This document shows, piece by piece, positions 10,466-22,864 of a DNA stretch of 64,000 nucleotides. The notes under the pieces were generated by a model that worked only from the letters and a program-made list of their open reading frames with translations, ran no database searches and had not been told where the DNA came from. Source of the DNA: Rostrohypoxylon terebratum (taxonomy: Eukaryota > Ascomycota > Sordariomycetes > Xylariales > Hypoxylaceae); contig MU385895.1 of NCBI GenBank assembly GCA_022497145.1, positions 62,001 through 126,000 on the forward strand. The letters run 5' to 3'. Positions within the stretch are counted from its first letter, which is position 1. Every line of letters starts with the position of its first letter. A program made the position numbers and the translations under genes.

Positions 10466-13015
10466 ATGGCTTCACGAGGCTTCGACGAAGAGGAACTTTC
10501 CATGTCCCTATCTCCCTCCCTACTCCGACAAAAGAATAATGGCGCCAGAGTACCCGAAATTAATGTCACTCGCCCCGCGAACGATGGTTCAAACAGCAGA
10601 TCTCGAGCTGCCAGCATGCTTTCTGAGCAGGCATCGCAGAACCGAGAGAAGTCCAAAATCGACCAGCGAATCGGCGCCTACAATATTATTAGAACATTAG
10701 GAGAAGGTTCTTTCGGCAAGGTCAAGCTGGCCGTTCACAGATCTACCGGCCAAAAGGTCGCTCTCAAAATTATCGCGCGGAAGAAATTAATCAGTAGAGA
10801 TATGGTAGGTCGCGTGGAACGAGAGATTGAATATTTGCAACTCCTTCGACATCCCCATATCATCAAACTGTAAGTAATACAGATAATGGAAATACCTGTC
10901 TTTTCCAATTTTCTAACCAACTCCCAACAGCTACACTGTGATTAAGACTCCAGCCGAGATTATCATGGTCTTGGAGTATGCCGGTGGAGAACTTTTCGAC
11001 TATATTGTTAAACACGGCCGACTGCCCGAAGACCAAGCCCGAAAATTCTTCCAACAGATGATATGCGCTGTCGAGTATTGCCACAGACACAAGGTCGTGC
11101 ATCGAGATCTGAAACCTGAGAACCTTTTACTCGACGACAATCTCAACGTCAAGATTGCTGATTTTGGTCTGAGCAATATTATGACGGATGGGAATTTCCT
11201 CAAGACCAGTTGTGGCAGCCCTAACTACGCAGCGCCAGAAGTTATTAGTGGAAAGTTGTACGCTGGACCAGAAGTAGATGTGTGGAGTTGCGGGGTTATT
11301 TTATACGTTCTACTAGTCGGCAGACTCCCTTTTGACGACGACCACATCCCCAGCTTATTTTCAAAGATTCAGCGGGGTGTCTTTACCGTCCCTCACTGGG
11401 TACCATCGGACGCTGCTAGTCTCATCCGTCGAATGCTGCAGACTAACCCTGTGCAGCGTATCATCATCGATGACATTAGGCAGGATCCTTGGTTCCTGAA
11501 AGATTTACCTCCATACCTCGCTCCTCCCGTCGAGGAATTCCTCAATACTGGCGTTGACCCCAATAGGGCAATTAGACCGAGTGACATCGCACCCAATGCC
11601 CCTCCTAAAGTCCAGGAGAAACTCCACGAGGAAGTTACGGAGAAAATTAGTAAAACAATGGGTTACGGCAAACGCGACGTCCAGGAAGCTCTTGAAGCTG
11701 ATGAGCCGTCTGCTATTAAGGATGCATACATGATCGTCCGTGAAAATAAACTCATGCAAGTAAATCGTAAGTCGCCCATATTTCTCGAATATTTCCCGGT
11801 CTTCAATTTCAATCAAAGGAGTCCGGAGTATCGCTAACGCATCATAGCTGCTTACGGAACAGGTGCCGACAACCCCTACTTTGCCACTTCTCCCCCGAAT
11901 GTAGAAGCCGAGGACCAAATGCGTAGTGTCGCAGAAGCTCTGGGTGAAACAACATTGGACAGCAAGCGGGAGTCGCAAATGGATTACCCCAGTGAAGCTC
12001 AAGCCAGTCCGCTAGCCGACTCGGCTCGATCTACCACTTCCACAATCACCAGCTCTTCTCCCCGTGGGTACGTGAGCCATGTCGGAATTCTACCGACAAG
12101 TCTACCTTCGCTCCACAAAAAGTACCTTGAGCGGCAGAACGCCGGCATCGAAGAAACACTAGATGCTCAACCGGTGCCCGACGTTCCTCTGCAGCCTAGA
12201 ACGCCTGCTGAGCAGCAAGAGGCGGCTCGCCGCCTCAAACCCCACTCTAAGAGTGCCATGAGACTTGACGATAGCCAATACCACCCACAGGCGATGACTC
12301 CGGTCGCTCCCAAGAGAAGCAAGCAAGTCCGGTGGCAATTTGGTATAAGATCCCGGAATGCTCCGTTCGAGGCTTTGCTATGCATCTACAAGTCTTTATC
12401 CAAGCTTGGCGCAACCTGGGTCGTGGACGAAGATTACGAGAAGGCGCATGGACCGGATCCTGCGTAAGTATTTCGAAGAGCAGCGGGTGTAGTCTGGTCA
12501 GAAATACTAATTAGTTTAGGGACCCGTACGCTAAGACGCCTAACGAAGAAGAGGGCAATCCGTACGAAGGCATGTCGGCCGACGAAATCGACTTCGAGAC
12601 CTTTGACCCCATCAAGTATTACAGACTGCCCGCCGATCCTTGGCATATAGTATGTCGCTGGAAGAAAGATGGTAAGCTAGTCAACTTAGAATTTGTGAGA
12701 CGCTATCCTAATCCATTCCCAGACATTCGAAGATCATCTATTTCTTCCGGAAACGTTACCGCCGAAGCTGCTTCCGACGACAACACTTTCGTCTACTCCG
12801 TTATGGACAAGCGCAAGCAAGACTTTGTCTGGATGCGAATGGATATCCAGATATATGAGATGGACCCCAAAGACAAGGTTTACCTTGTAGACTTCAAGTG
12901 CACAGGCTACGAAAGGCTTGATGGAACTCTTCTGGAAGAGAAGGCCGTTATGAGCCCCTTCCCTTTCCTCGACATGGCAGCTAAGTTGATCATGCAACTG
13001 GCTGAGGCTGATTAG
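10466..13015 (+). CDS. SNF1: SNF1/AMPK catalytic subunit, Ser/Thr kinase
   Basis: The alpha subunit of the SNF1 complex, which releases carbon catabolite repression and signals low energy. Model: join(10466..10869, 10931..11766, 11848..12463, 12520..13015), 783 residues. All three introns start GTAAGT or GTAAGTC-like and keep phase. The kinase domain (about residues 72-325) shows GEGSFGKV (79-86), catalytic Lys101 in ALKI, HRDLKPEN with Asp194, DFG at 212-214, the activation-loop Thr227 in FLKTSCGSPNYAAPE, and WSCGVILYVLL. A UBA-like/autoinhibitory part follows (KTMGYGKRDVQEALE). After a Ser/Pro-rich linker comes the C-terminal adenylate-sensor domain, from KQVRWQFGIRSR to the stop, which binds the beta and gamma subunits. 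The start at 10466 gives MASRGFDEEE and lies soon after a pyrimidine-rich leader. Confidence 0.95.
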
Positions 13016-13944
13016 AGCCGGCCTCCCAAACACACACATAACTCTTCGAGCTCGCCGACGACATCACAAATAAGCATTCAGGAAGAGTCCACAGGTTCAC
13101 TATTTCACATGAGATGCACAACATCCTAAATGACAACTGTGATGTCGCGGAGTAAGAGTATGGCTAGGAAGACTCGAATTTTTAATATCGGTTTCCAATT
13201 CTCTTCGATCCTACACAAATTTGCCTCACAAATTTTACTTCTTTCTCGGGCGTGGACAGACGCTTAAGGCCCTTTTTTAGACATACTGGAAACTCACGAA
13301 CCATGTACTTGACCGCCGAACACGAAATTATTCAGCAATGATGACAGCTGAAGGGATGGCATTTTGACGCGAAAAGAAAAACGGGATGGGCATACGGGAC
13401 TAAGGAAAGCATCTGCGTTGGAGTTATTGAATGAAACGTAAGGGAAACTGAATGGAGTTTGTTATACCCCGGAGGAAGGAGGCGAGACTCTGCAGGATGA
13501 CGACGACGGAAAGGGACTGATCACGTCTGTATGGCATTATCGATAGCGGTCCCATCGGCTATCTTACGGAAAGGGTCGACCGCTTCGCGTACGTGGTGGG
13601 GCTGTCGGAACCTGCTGGCAGGGGAGATAAGGCAGTCCTCGTCGATATTCTGGAGTCGGTGCTTGGTGGTGGTTGGCTGATAGCTAGCAGGTAATCACGA
13701 ATGAATGAAACATAGCGCTGAAATTGACATACGACAATAAGACGGGTATGATTGTGTTGTCTGGTAAGTATGTATTGCGACTACGGCGAATGCCGTTTAC
13801 CCATGAGGTAGCCAAGATATCTACTCGTTTACATCTATCTACATAACACATCTGAAGTCTACGGATATGTACTAGACATCCGTTATATACGTCAATCACG
13901 ATTAACTCGCTCATTATAATAAATAAAGTACTCCCCCGAAATAT
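13016..13944. other. 3' regions of convergent SNF1 and oxidoreductase genes
   Basis: About 0.93 kb between two convergent stop codons. It must carry both 3' UTRs. No open frame of note and no repeat recognised. Confidence 0.45.
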
Positions 13945-15852
13945 CTATCGGCCGCCGAAATCCGCATACAGACTTCCCTTAGCATCCACATCGACGACCT
14001 CTTCTAGCAGGCTGGAGCGCGCCAGGCGGTCTTCGGTCAACTCGTACTCCGGGGGTAGGTCGATGACGGCCTCGTCGCCGCCGTACATCATGTGGACGAC
14101 GGCTTTGGCGGAGAGGACCGCGTTCGGCATGCCGTGGCCGGTGTACCCGGCGCAGAGGAACAGGCCGTCGCCGCCGCCGGCGGAGGCGGGGACGGCGCCG
14201 ACCCAGGGGTGGGAGTCCTTGGAGTACCCCATTATGCCGGTCCACTCGTGCGTCGGGTGCAGGTCTTGCTTTTTGGAGAGGGGCTTGTGTTCTTGGGTGG
14301 ATTTGGCGGAAGCGGAGGTGGGGGGAGAGGGTTGGGATGGCGGGTGGTGGAGTGATAGGTCGATGGAGGAGCTGAGTTCTCCCCGGAGGTACCATGATAC
14401 GGCGGGATCGATCTGACTGTCATCCCATACGGCGATGCCTCGGCCTTTGGCGTGCCGTCGGCCGCCTCCGAATACGAGTTCCGCCGAGGCAGGGGGACGT
14501 TGGACTAAGTAGTCGTCTCGCTCATAAGGCGCGTCGGGCTCACCTTCAATGTAATATGTATGTTTTATATCTAGCGGCGGGTCAATGGGGATAGACGGCT
14601 TCTCCGGTGGCTCGAGAGCCGAGACTTGGCCTTGCGTCGGTACGATCAAATTAGTGAACTGTGGGAGTAGGTGCGACGTGTACCCGTTTGTCGCCAGCAA
14701 GACCCGCGACGTAGCGATGGTGCCGCGAGGAGTGTGCACCGTCCATATCGACATCGGTTTCGAACCGCCCGGACTGCCAAGACTCGGGGGCTCGGCGCGA
14801 GAGAGCCCTGTTACGGGCGTGTTGGTCTGTAGGTTAAAGGATCCTTTGCCGTCGCCTTCCGTTTCGTTAGCAGCGAGGAGCCGCTCGATAACAAAGGCTA
14901 CAAGCTTGTACGGCCATAAGCTCGCGGCATTCCACTGGACGACGGCGCCATCGGCGTGAGGAATTCGCAATGCATCTAGAGTAAGCTCCCGGCGCTCGCC
15001 TTCAAGGAGGTACGCCGGCGTGCCTTCCAAAATATCATCGCTATTTTGCTTGCCCTGGTGGTGCTTAGCTTTTGTTACTAGGGCTACATTGGCAGCGAGG
15101 TCCGGATACTCGTCAATCAGCTTCTGGACGCAGCTGTGGATGAATTCGAAGAGCGTGGGGGAGTAGAAGGCGTGCACGCCACTCGTCGTGTGCCAATCGC
15201 ACGGGATGGAGAACTTCTCTACTAGGTCCTTAAGGAAGTAGTAGTTACGCAGTTCGAAGGAGGCGATATGCGGCTCTGCGGCATAGATCGCTGGCTGGCA
15301 ATGGCCTCCGTTCTATAGGGATACATGAGTTAGTATTGACTGAAATATGATATAAGGGCCGGATGTAGCAGTGAGATGATAATACACGTAAAGAAAAGAA
15401 CCGAATTCGAATCAAGAATTAGATAGAAAAAAACTAACTAGATTCCTAGGATTGGGGTCTATATCCTAAGGGGCCTTATCGCCGACGAAGTTTTAAGGTA
15501 TAGGAAAAGGAGGTGTTAGAGATACGTTGAAGAGTCGAGACACCTAGTCCGGAGATGTTTCTCCCGGACTCAAAAGTTCCATCAATCAACTCACCCTTCC
15601 TGTGGCCCCTGAACAGGCCTCTCTGGCCTCGACCATTACAACATCTAGATCGGGGCGTAATTCTTTCAAAAAATGAGCGGCGAAGCTCCCTGTGATGCCG
15701 CTCCCTACGATAACGACGTCGGCAGAGCGGGGTAATTCTTTCGTCGTTCTATGACCCGATAACTTGGCTGAAGGCTCCTTGAGCCAAAACGACTTGGTTG
15801 GTTTGTCGACAGGCAAACCGGACTGGCCCTTGAGCAGCTGAGCCTGTGACAT
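13945..15852 (-). CDS. FAD-dependent oxidoreductase, DAO family
   Basis: A D-amino-acid-oxidase-fold flavoenzyme; the substrate is unknown. Model: complement(join(13945..15312, 15595..15852)), 541 residues. The intron is 282 bp (GTGAGT...CTATAG) and phase 0. It joins ACSGATGR to NGGHCQPAI, giving the family block SGATGRNGGHCQP. I chose the ATG at 15852 (MSQAQLLKGQSGLPVDKPTK). A frame extends upstream to 16029 but adds residues unlike the family. The dinucleotide-binding motif is VIVGSGITG (residues 48-55), followed by an acidic residue in VMVEAREA. Near the C-terminus, FLCAGYTGHGMPNAVL is the second flavin-contact block typical of the fold. It is likely cytosolic, since no signal peptide is visible. 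A low-complexity Ser/Pro loop sits near residues 385-400. Confidence 0.85.
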
Positions 15853-16078
15853 GTTGGTTCGCCCAAATAAGCTCTTTGTCTTCGATGAGCAGGCTGGGAA
15901 GAAACTCGATGAAATCCAATCAAAGTTGAGCTCGAATGAGTAATGATGGGTTATGGGTTGTTGCAAGTTTGGTAAGTGTGATACTGCATAGAGAGTTTCA
16001 CATCTAGCTTCGTCGTTATATTGAGGCACAGTATTTTGAACGTGTGTTGGTGTTGGTCAGGAGTGTGAGTGAATGAGT

Positions 16079-16114
16079 GTCAGTGTTAAGGTCAGTGTTA
16101 AGGTCAGTGTTAAG
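16079..16114. repeat. 12-bp tandem repeat, three perfect units
   Basis: The unit GTCAGTGTTAAG occurs three times without change. It lies 227 bp upstream of the oxidoreductase start codon. No binding-site identity is claimed. Confidence 0.85.
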
Positions 16115-16564
16115 GTAGCATTGCTACCTTGGAACCTTGGAACCGTGGAACTTGATGGGGGTTGCGGGTAGCTGCAGCCAACAAATCCCAATCAGTTTAA
16201 GGTTCCAAAGCTAATAGCTTAGGGCCTTAGGCTGCCGAGTCGGCTGCCATCGGTTGAAACGAGACCCAAATGGTAACCTTGGTCCTTGGAACGCGGGCGG
16301 CGCCTTCCAGCTGATGATACAGGCAGACAGGCAAACCCGCCAATTATATCCACCGATCTTCTGTGGATCTTCCGTGGCTTGATATTTCCCAACTTCATCT
16401 CTTCAACTTCTTCAACTCTTCAACATCTTGGAAACCGCCCGATGTTTTATTCCTGAGCATACAAATACTTTGTTGCCTCACGAATAAGTTTCAACTAGGC
16501 CCCGCTTACTTATTGGGACCTGACCTCAATGATTAAATGATGTGTGAGATTTCACACCTCTTAC

Positions 16565-16588
16565 GTCCGTTCGTCCGTTCGTCCGTTC
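16565..16588. repeat. 8-bp tandem repeat, three perfect units
   Basis: The unit GTCCGTTC occurs three times in a row in the divergent promoter region. It is probably a simple microsatellite. Confidence 0.85.
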
Positions 16589-17137
16589 ATCTATCCAATC
16601 ACTTAACCCTCGAGTCTCGAATTCGATTCTGTATACTTCCAAGGTTACCGTCGTAGGCCTACTTACCTAGGTTCTATGCATACAAAATCTCATGTACTTC
16701 TTCATAGAAGGAATGCGACCTTGTCACAGAGTATTGCCGGGGCCTCAGCTATCCAGGGTCTCCCTTATCTCAGTTTCGTCCTCGGCAAGCCACCTGTTTA
16801 AAGGCGCCATGAACTGCTATTCGACTACTTCAGATGATTCAGAGGCTGTTATGCGGCTTTAGTATGCAGTAACACAACTAACACCATTGAGTTAATGCTC
16901 ATATTGGCGAATAGCCGCATCTTTTCTAAAACGGACGGGCACTTTGGATGTTCCTTTGCATTCGTTAGACAAGCGCCTGTGGTGAAAAGTTTGGTCTATA
17001 TTAGTTCCTAAGGGATTGCGATCCCCGAAGCTCAAGATGAGCGACCAAATTTCTCTTTCCTTGGAATATTCATATTCCTCACTCGCTCTCCCCCCTCTTC
17101 TGCCTGGGTTTGTGACGCCAACGCTGGCCCGTGGGCG

Positions 17138-19211
17138 ATGCATCAACTCGCAGTGCTAAGATCACTTACGGTCTTAGCTACTTTCAATCTATCTCTTGCT
17201 CAAGTATTTCTCGGCTTACAGTGGTCAGACGAAGTGGCTGAGTACTTAACCGAAGTTGAAGTTGGGACGCCAGGTCAGAGCATAACCGTAAGAGTCGAAT
17301 TCGAAACATTCTTCACAAATTATACGCTATTGCCATCTACAAACTCAACAAGCTGTGTCAACACCACGGGCACTTATGATGGATGTCGTTTCGGGTCATG
17401 TTAGTGATCCATCTAGTACAACCCTTAATCGAAAAGAGCTTCATTCTAACTTCCGTGATACTACGATCAAGTCAACCAGAATCTGACCTCTACATTTAAT
17501 ATGGAGATGATATATGGTCGTTACTTGGATTCTTGGACGGGTATCTTATTCGCCGACAAACTTGGGTTTGATGGTGTACCCGGATTGGACTATCATATGC
17601 TCTTGTCATATAACCCAACGCCACCCCCAACCTATACAACGATATTCACAGGCAACACGCCAGCAGTTGCCAACATAGAGCCGTCTCTACCGTTCTTTCA
17701 CCTCCTTGGCGATCTTTACACTCGTTATGAGAACATCCTTGATCTTATGGTAGCTCAGAAATATATACCGACTCCAGCCTTCAGTATATGGCTTCAAGAT
17801 GGAAGTAGGTATTTGAAAACTTATCCTCAGACCATGGGAAAGCCTGCATTATGAGACTAATATCTAACTTGTAGATGATGCTAAGGGAGGAATACTATTC
17901 GGTGCTATCGATACAAATCTCTATGAGGGAGACCTCGTCATTCTAGATACGTATGATCAAAATAGTCTAGAAGGGCAACCTGCCATTCCACAACAGATGT
18001 TAAATATTGCTGAAGATGAGGCACCAATACTCGCAATCGCAATGACCTCACTTTCAGTTAATAGCCCTACAGGTACGGATGATATTTGGGTCCAAGGGCC
18101 GTTGCTAGTCCGCATCAAATTAGGAGACGATATATGGCTCTCGCCTTACCTCGCAGCGCAAATACGAGATATAACAGGGGCTTTTGTGCGGCATGACGAA
18201 ACCGGGGACCATGAATATACTGTCATACCGTGCAATATGCGGAATAGTCCGGGATACTTTACGTTTGGCTTTGGAGGATCGGAGGCGTTCAAGGTCAATG
18301 TCACTATGGCCAACTTGGTCGTCCAACCACCTGAGAAACTTCGCCAGCTGTTCAGTTCTTTCGGAGAGGACATGTGCAGGTTTGGAGTCTCGGAGACTAA
18401 GGGCTATGATGTGGGATTTCTGAGTAGCCACCTGCTTCGCTCTGTCTACACTGTTGTTGACCTATATAACAACAAAGTCGCAATGGCCCCCATCAAACTT
18501 GACCACTCCAATAATGAGTCAAATACGGTCACATTTAACGGGCTCGGCGCTCCAATTCCATCCGCAACTTCAGTATCGGGCCAGCCGTCATTAATAAGTA
18601 AGATTGCGTTCATAGAGCAATCGCCGTTGTCGACGTTTCGGGCCGGGGAGGGTTTCAAGTTAGCAACAACTGCAACAACACCATTATCAGTATTATCAGT
18701 ATTGCCATCATCAACAAAAACACAATTACTAGCGCCAATAGCATTGCCATCGTCATCACAAACAACAACACCATCCTCGAGACTACCATTACCGTCATCG
18801 TCGCCATCGCCATCGCCATCTAAAGGCACTCCCGATCAAGGAGGAAATAATTCTAGCATAAAAGTAAATATTGGTATCATCATTGTCGTCGCGACTACAA
18901 TTCTTACGATACTTGGTCTTGTCATTTGGAGGAGGTGGGAAAAGAATCGTGGGTTGGCATCCAAAATACCATTCCACGAACAACTCCGCCGGATACGAGG
19001 AAACCCTGCGAATGTGACCCGGGTTCATGAATTGGATGGAACTCCTCAATTAGCAGAGTTACCAGGAGAAAGGGAACCCTCGGAACTACACGGCGACGGG
19101 ATATGTGCGGAATTGCCCGGAGACCATCACTTTCCAGGAAAAGCCTCGAGAAAAAAATCCATACGATTGACTTTTGTTAATTGCTCGTTCATATCCAAGG
19201 GTCAAGTTTAA
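17138..19211 (+). CDS. Membrane-anchored pepsin-like protein lacking both catalytic Asp
   Basis: A secreted A1-family (pepsin-fold) protein, probably without protease activity. Model: join(17138..17399, 17472..17804, 17875..19211), 643 residues. The introns (GTTAGT...CAAG with CTAAC; GTAGGT...TTGTAG with CTAAC) restore FGSFNQNLTSTFN and LQDGNDAKGGILFGAID, both standard pepsin landmarks. A signal peptide covers about residues 1-22. EVGTPGQSITV is followed by EFETFFTNYTLLPS where active enzymes have DTGSSDLWV, so the first Asp is Glu54 or lost. The second site, normally DSGTT, reads IKLGDDIWLSPYLA (about 279-292), with Lys280 at the Asp position. The C-terminal FLSSHLLRSVYTVVDLYNN is the conserved post-active-site strand. 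A Ser/Thr/Pro stalk leads to a membrane helix (about 529-550) and a basic cytosolic tail of about 90 residues. The frame is open throughout, so the loss looks old and tolerated. Confidence 0.8.
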
Positions 19212-19962
19212 TACCACCCACCGCTGGCCGGTTTACCCCCTTGCCTCCTTCACCCTTAATGCGCCTAATACCATTCACAACGATATGACCGAGCTATCTT
19301 CGATTCAGTATATGCCCGAGTAATCGGTGCCTATATTAGTATAAATTCCAGATCGAGGATACACCACCACAACCACAACATCACCAAGGATCATCCTGTT
19401 GGATACGAATCAACCACAGATTATACATCGCCGATTATAGGAGGCGTAGCCGATAATCCACTCGCTTCCGGTCGAGGAATAATAAGGAGTGCCCCCGAGC
19501 CTTTTGGTTCACAAATCTCAATTTCATATATACCTAGTAATTACCATAGATTAATAATACCTCTTTCTGTTTGCAGGTGGTGGATCCCATTCATGATGAG
19601 TGTCTGAATCAACAGTCCGATCAATAGCTTCATACACGCAAGACATACGAATGTTGGAATACGTAATCTAGATGACCAGTGCTTTCCCGGTTGAATGAGT
19701 AGATGGACTCGAGTAAAACACTTGGAGGATTCCTATAGTCAGAGATTAATTCGTCATAATCACACAAGGTTCAACAAGATTATATAGTCCATGTTAAAGT
19801 ACGAAAAAAAAACATTTTCCCATTTGCCGTTTTGCAGTCTAGCTCCCTAGTGACTAACTAGCGATGTATCCCGAGTACACCGCGCGAAGAACCCATATGA
19901 AGACAGAAAGTCCTGGCATATCAACATCATTAGAAACCTTGCTAGCGAGACGCGGTCGTAGC
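19212..19962. other. 3' regions of convergent pepsin-like and eIF2-beta genes
   Basis: About 0.75 kb between convergent stop codons. It includes a CCACAACCACAACA-type low-complexity patch near 19362-19383 and an A-run at about 19804-19812. No gene seen. Confidence 0.45.
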
Positions 19963-20933
19963 TTAACCCTGCATCTTCTTTCTCTTGCCGACCTGGGCGG
20001 AGAAACCGGTCTTGATGGCGGTGACGGACCGACGGGATCCGCACGAGTTGCAGGTGATGAAGTAGAGACGGTTCTCTCCCTTGTTGAGTTCGGTGTCGGG
20101 AGATCGGCACGTTTTGCAAGTGACGTACTCGACTGTTGCTAGTTAGTAACGAAGTAGACAGAAAGCTTTTTAATAAGAATTGACTTACTGATGTATTTTC
20201 GCAGAACGTTCTCGATCTGTTTCTGCTGGAATCGACCCTTGATGACCAGTCGTCTGCTTCCGTCAACGGAACCGTTCGTACCCAACTCGGCGAACAGATA
20301 GGCGGTGACGTGTTCCTCGCTTCTCTTCATCCTCTTGGTGATCTCCTGGATGTTGGCGAAGATAGTCTTCTTGTTGCCTTCACGTAAGCACTGAGGAGGC
20401 GGGATCTTGTAACTTCGGGTACCGCTTGAGGCGTGGTCAGGGTTCTTCTGAGCCAACAGGCTGAAAAAGCGGTTGAGTAGTAAGTCGTAGCTGATCGCCT
20501 TAGTCTCTTGGTGGCTCCAGATACCAGTTCCCTTCTCCATATCTCCGGTCTGCTCCTCAGACTTGTCAGCAGCACCCTCTGCATCGCCACCTTCCTTGTC
20601 GATATTGAGTGCTGCAAGCTTAGCAGCAAAATCGTCGCCCTCTCCGGCCTTGGGCGCCTTCTTCTTCTTTTTCTTCTTCAAGGTGAGGTCGAGGCCTCCA
20701 GCGTCAGCCGCTCCATCGGCAGCACCATCGGCCTCGGCCCCGTCGGCGTCCTCGGTCTTCTTAGGCTTCTTCTTCTTCTTCTTGAGAAGATCAAGACCAC
20801 CTTCTTCAGTCAGAGGTGCTGCGTCCTCGACGGATGCTTCTTTCGAATCAGTAAAGGCCCCAAGAGCTGCTGAGAGCGGCGGCGTACGGGGAGTGTGAGA
20901 AATAGCGGTATCCTTAGTCTCTTCGGACGCCAT
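19963..20933 (-). CDS. SUI3: Translation initiation factor eIF2, beta subunit
   Basis: Part of the eIF2 GTPase that carries initiator Met-tRNA to the 40S subunit. Model: complement(join(19963..20132, 20189..20933)), 304 residues. The 56-bp intron (GTAAGT...CAACAG) keeps phase and gives LRKYIIEYVTCKTCRSPDTE. The N-terminal half has two lysine blocks (about residues 51-57 and 86-92) like the K-boxes that contact eIF5 and eIF2B-epsilon. The core helical domain includes IPPPQCLREGNKKTIFANI. The C-terminal zinc ribbon has Cys254, Cys257, Cys276 and Cys279, and the end reads QVGKRKKMQG. The start ATG is preceded by CACC, a good fungal context. The Ala/Gly/Asp-rich linker between the K blocks is low complexity. 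Confidence 0.95.
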
Positions 20934-22864
20934 GGTGACTATTTTACCGTCGGGTTCGACGACAAGGGCTTCGGAGTTAAAGACGACGGACTTTCGTTGT
21001 TTGCGGTCGGGAATGGAGGGACGTTCCTGTTGCTGGTTAGAATTGCGTTAATACTAATTGATATAATATAATCGAGTAAACTAGGAAAATTAATCGAATC
21101 GAATGAAAAGAGGGTTCCAGACGGGATAATATATCAGGCCGAGTGCGCTGATAAGGAAGATCGAATTATCGTCGAGGTCGAAGGTTGAATCGAAATGCAG
21201 TTGCAGTTGCAGTTGCAAAATAACGTAAAATGTAAGAATAGAAAGTATGACTCTTCCATTGACTTGCTGCAGTCTCGGAATTTTCAATGTGGCCCGGAGT
21301 CATGGTTTGGTGGGGCTAAAATGCCCACAGTACTTTCCATCCAATCTTTATCCCATATAAATTTCAGAGGGGTAAAGCCTGTTGTCCCTCGCTTGGCCCC
21401 TCCTTGATCGCTTCGTGGGGAGGATATTTAAGGTTCTCCAGGGCGGCTAGGGCATAGGCCAGGTACAAAAGCCACTGTACCTTTAGGACAGTGTCTCCGG
21501 GGACTCTTCCATTCTCCGTGTATCCATGGAGGGGTGTTACCAGTAATGCCCAGTAATGCTTGGTAACCTTGGCAGTTGCGAGACGCCGCCCCCGATCCCG
21601 ATCGAATGTGTGAGGTCGAAATCGATCAGGCAATTTTCGTCCCGCGTTCCCAAATAGGGGGCTCGGTAGGATGGAGAAAACGCAGTAGTAGATGCAGAAA
21701 AAAAAAGGAAAAATGATACGACGAGTCAAGTTTAAACTTACAATATCTGCTGCATCCGTCGCATCTAATTCGGCCATCCTTGCTTTTACTTTAAATTGTG
21801 CGTTTGCTTTAAAACTGTCCTATCCGGTCGTGTCACTCGAGATTGTCGATGCCCAAATCGAGAATTCGTTGCAGGTTCAAGGTTTGATATGACTCGTTGT
21901 GGCGATAAAAAAACAGCGTGGTGGGTTGATACTGGGGAGTTGTGCAAGTATGATGATGGATGGGTGTGGATGGTGTGGATGGTGGAAAATAAATATTGAC
22001 AAGCTTTTCCCCTTTCTCGCGTTTTTTAGATTGACTTTTGATGCCCAGTGTTTGTGAAATGGTAACAAAAGAAAAACCAAGGCAACAAAAGTTGAGTTTG
22101 AGAATTGGTAGATAGGAAAGGAGAAAAAACAGAAAGGACACAGGAGTTATCCTATGACGTTTAATGCCCTACAATGGAGAGATGCGAGTTTGTTCGCCTT
22201 CTAATTTCTAGGTTCTACGCTATTTAATTGGAGGGAACATGCATTTTGAATTCATGTTGGAGGGGTCCTTTCCCTTGACGAGCCAGCCCAGCCCAGCCCA
22301 AGCTGATAACAGCCCAGCCCGTCGTCTGTTGAGCTTCCCAAGCTTGTGACTCAGCACACTGGTGACTGAACTGAATAACCTGACCCCCACATTAAATAAC
22401 ATTTCCACCATTCCCCTGTCCCGAGAAGGAACTAACCAATCATAAATCAGAACTAGTCGGCATATAGCAGGTTGATCCGCTGGAAAGAGGTAGGTACATC
22501 CTACATACGACGTATGTATTATGTAGTGTACATCGTCGCCTGCAACAAGTTACAGTAGAGACCGGAGACCTTGGTCCAACATTTCGAACATTTCGAACAT
22601 TTCGACCAAAACCAATACCATACTCACTCACAACAAACAACTCAAGTCTCAAGCTGAGTGCACATCGGGGACAACTTCGTAGTCCCAGTTCTAGGTCGTT
22701 CAAAGGCTGGCAGGGCTCAATGCATCGGACCTGTTAGCAGTGGCGCTTCGTTCGCTGCTTTTCTCTCGAGTCTGGATTCATTTATTAGTATCTAGCATTC
22801 CCTAGCATCCGAGTATCCCGGTATACGCCTCAACCCTTTGAAGATCGAAGATCACCACCGAACC
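20934..22864. other. Divergent intergenic region, eIF2-beta / MIM1
   Basis: About 1.9 kb. It holds a GCAGTT short repeat (about 21195-21216), a GCCCA repeat (about 22284-22300 and 22312-22320), and a CATTTCGAA array (listed separately). A minus-strand frame at 21364-21777 has no recognisable content and was not accepted. Promoters of both genes must be here. Confidence 0.45.
22580..22606. repeat. 9-bp tandem repeat, three units
   Basis: CATTTCGAA is repeated three times, the last unit ending in C instead of A. It lies about 260 bp upstream of the MIM1 start. Confidence 0.8.

Larger units (their letters stand above)
15853..17137. other. Divergent intergenic region with short tandem repeats
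   Basis: About 1.3 kb between the divergent oxidoreductase and pepsin-like genes. It contains two small tandem arrays (listed separately) and otherwise nothing I can name. Promoters of both genes must lie here. Confidence 0.45.

Noticed and set aside
16079..16588. Tandem repeats as CRISPR-like arrays
   Set aside because: Units are 8-12 bp with no spacers, and the genome is fungal. These are microsatellites.
21364..21777. 137-codon minus-strand frame upstream of eIF2-beta
   Set aside because: A GTAAGT donor follows its first 12 codons, but no acceptor or homologous continuation could be found, so it stays unsupported.
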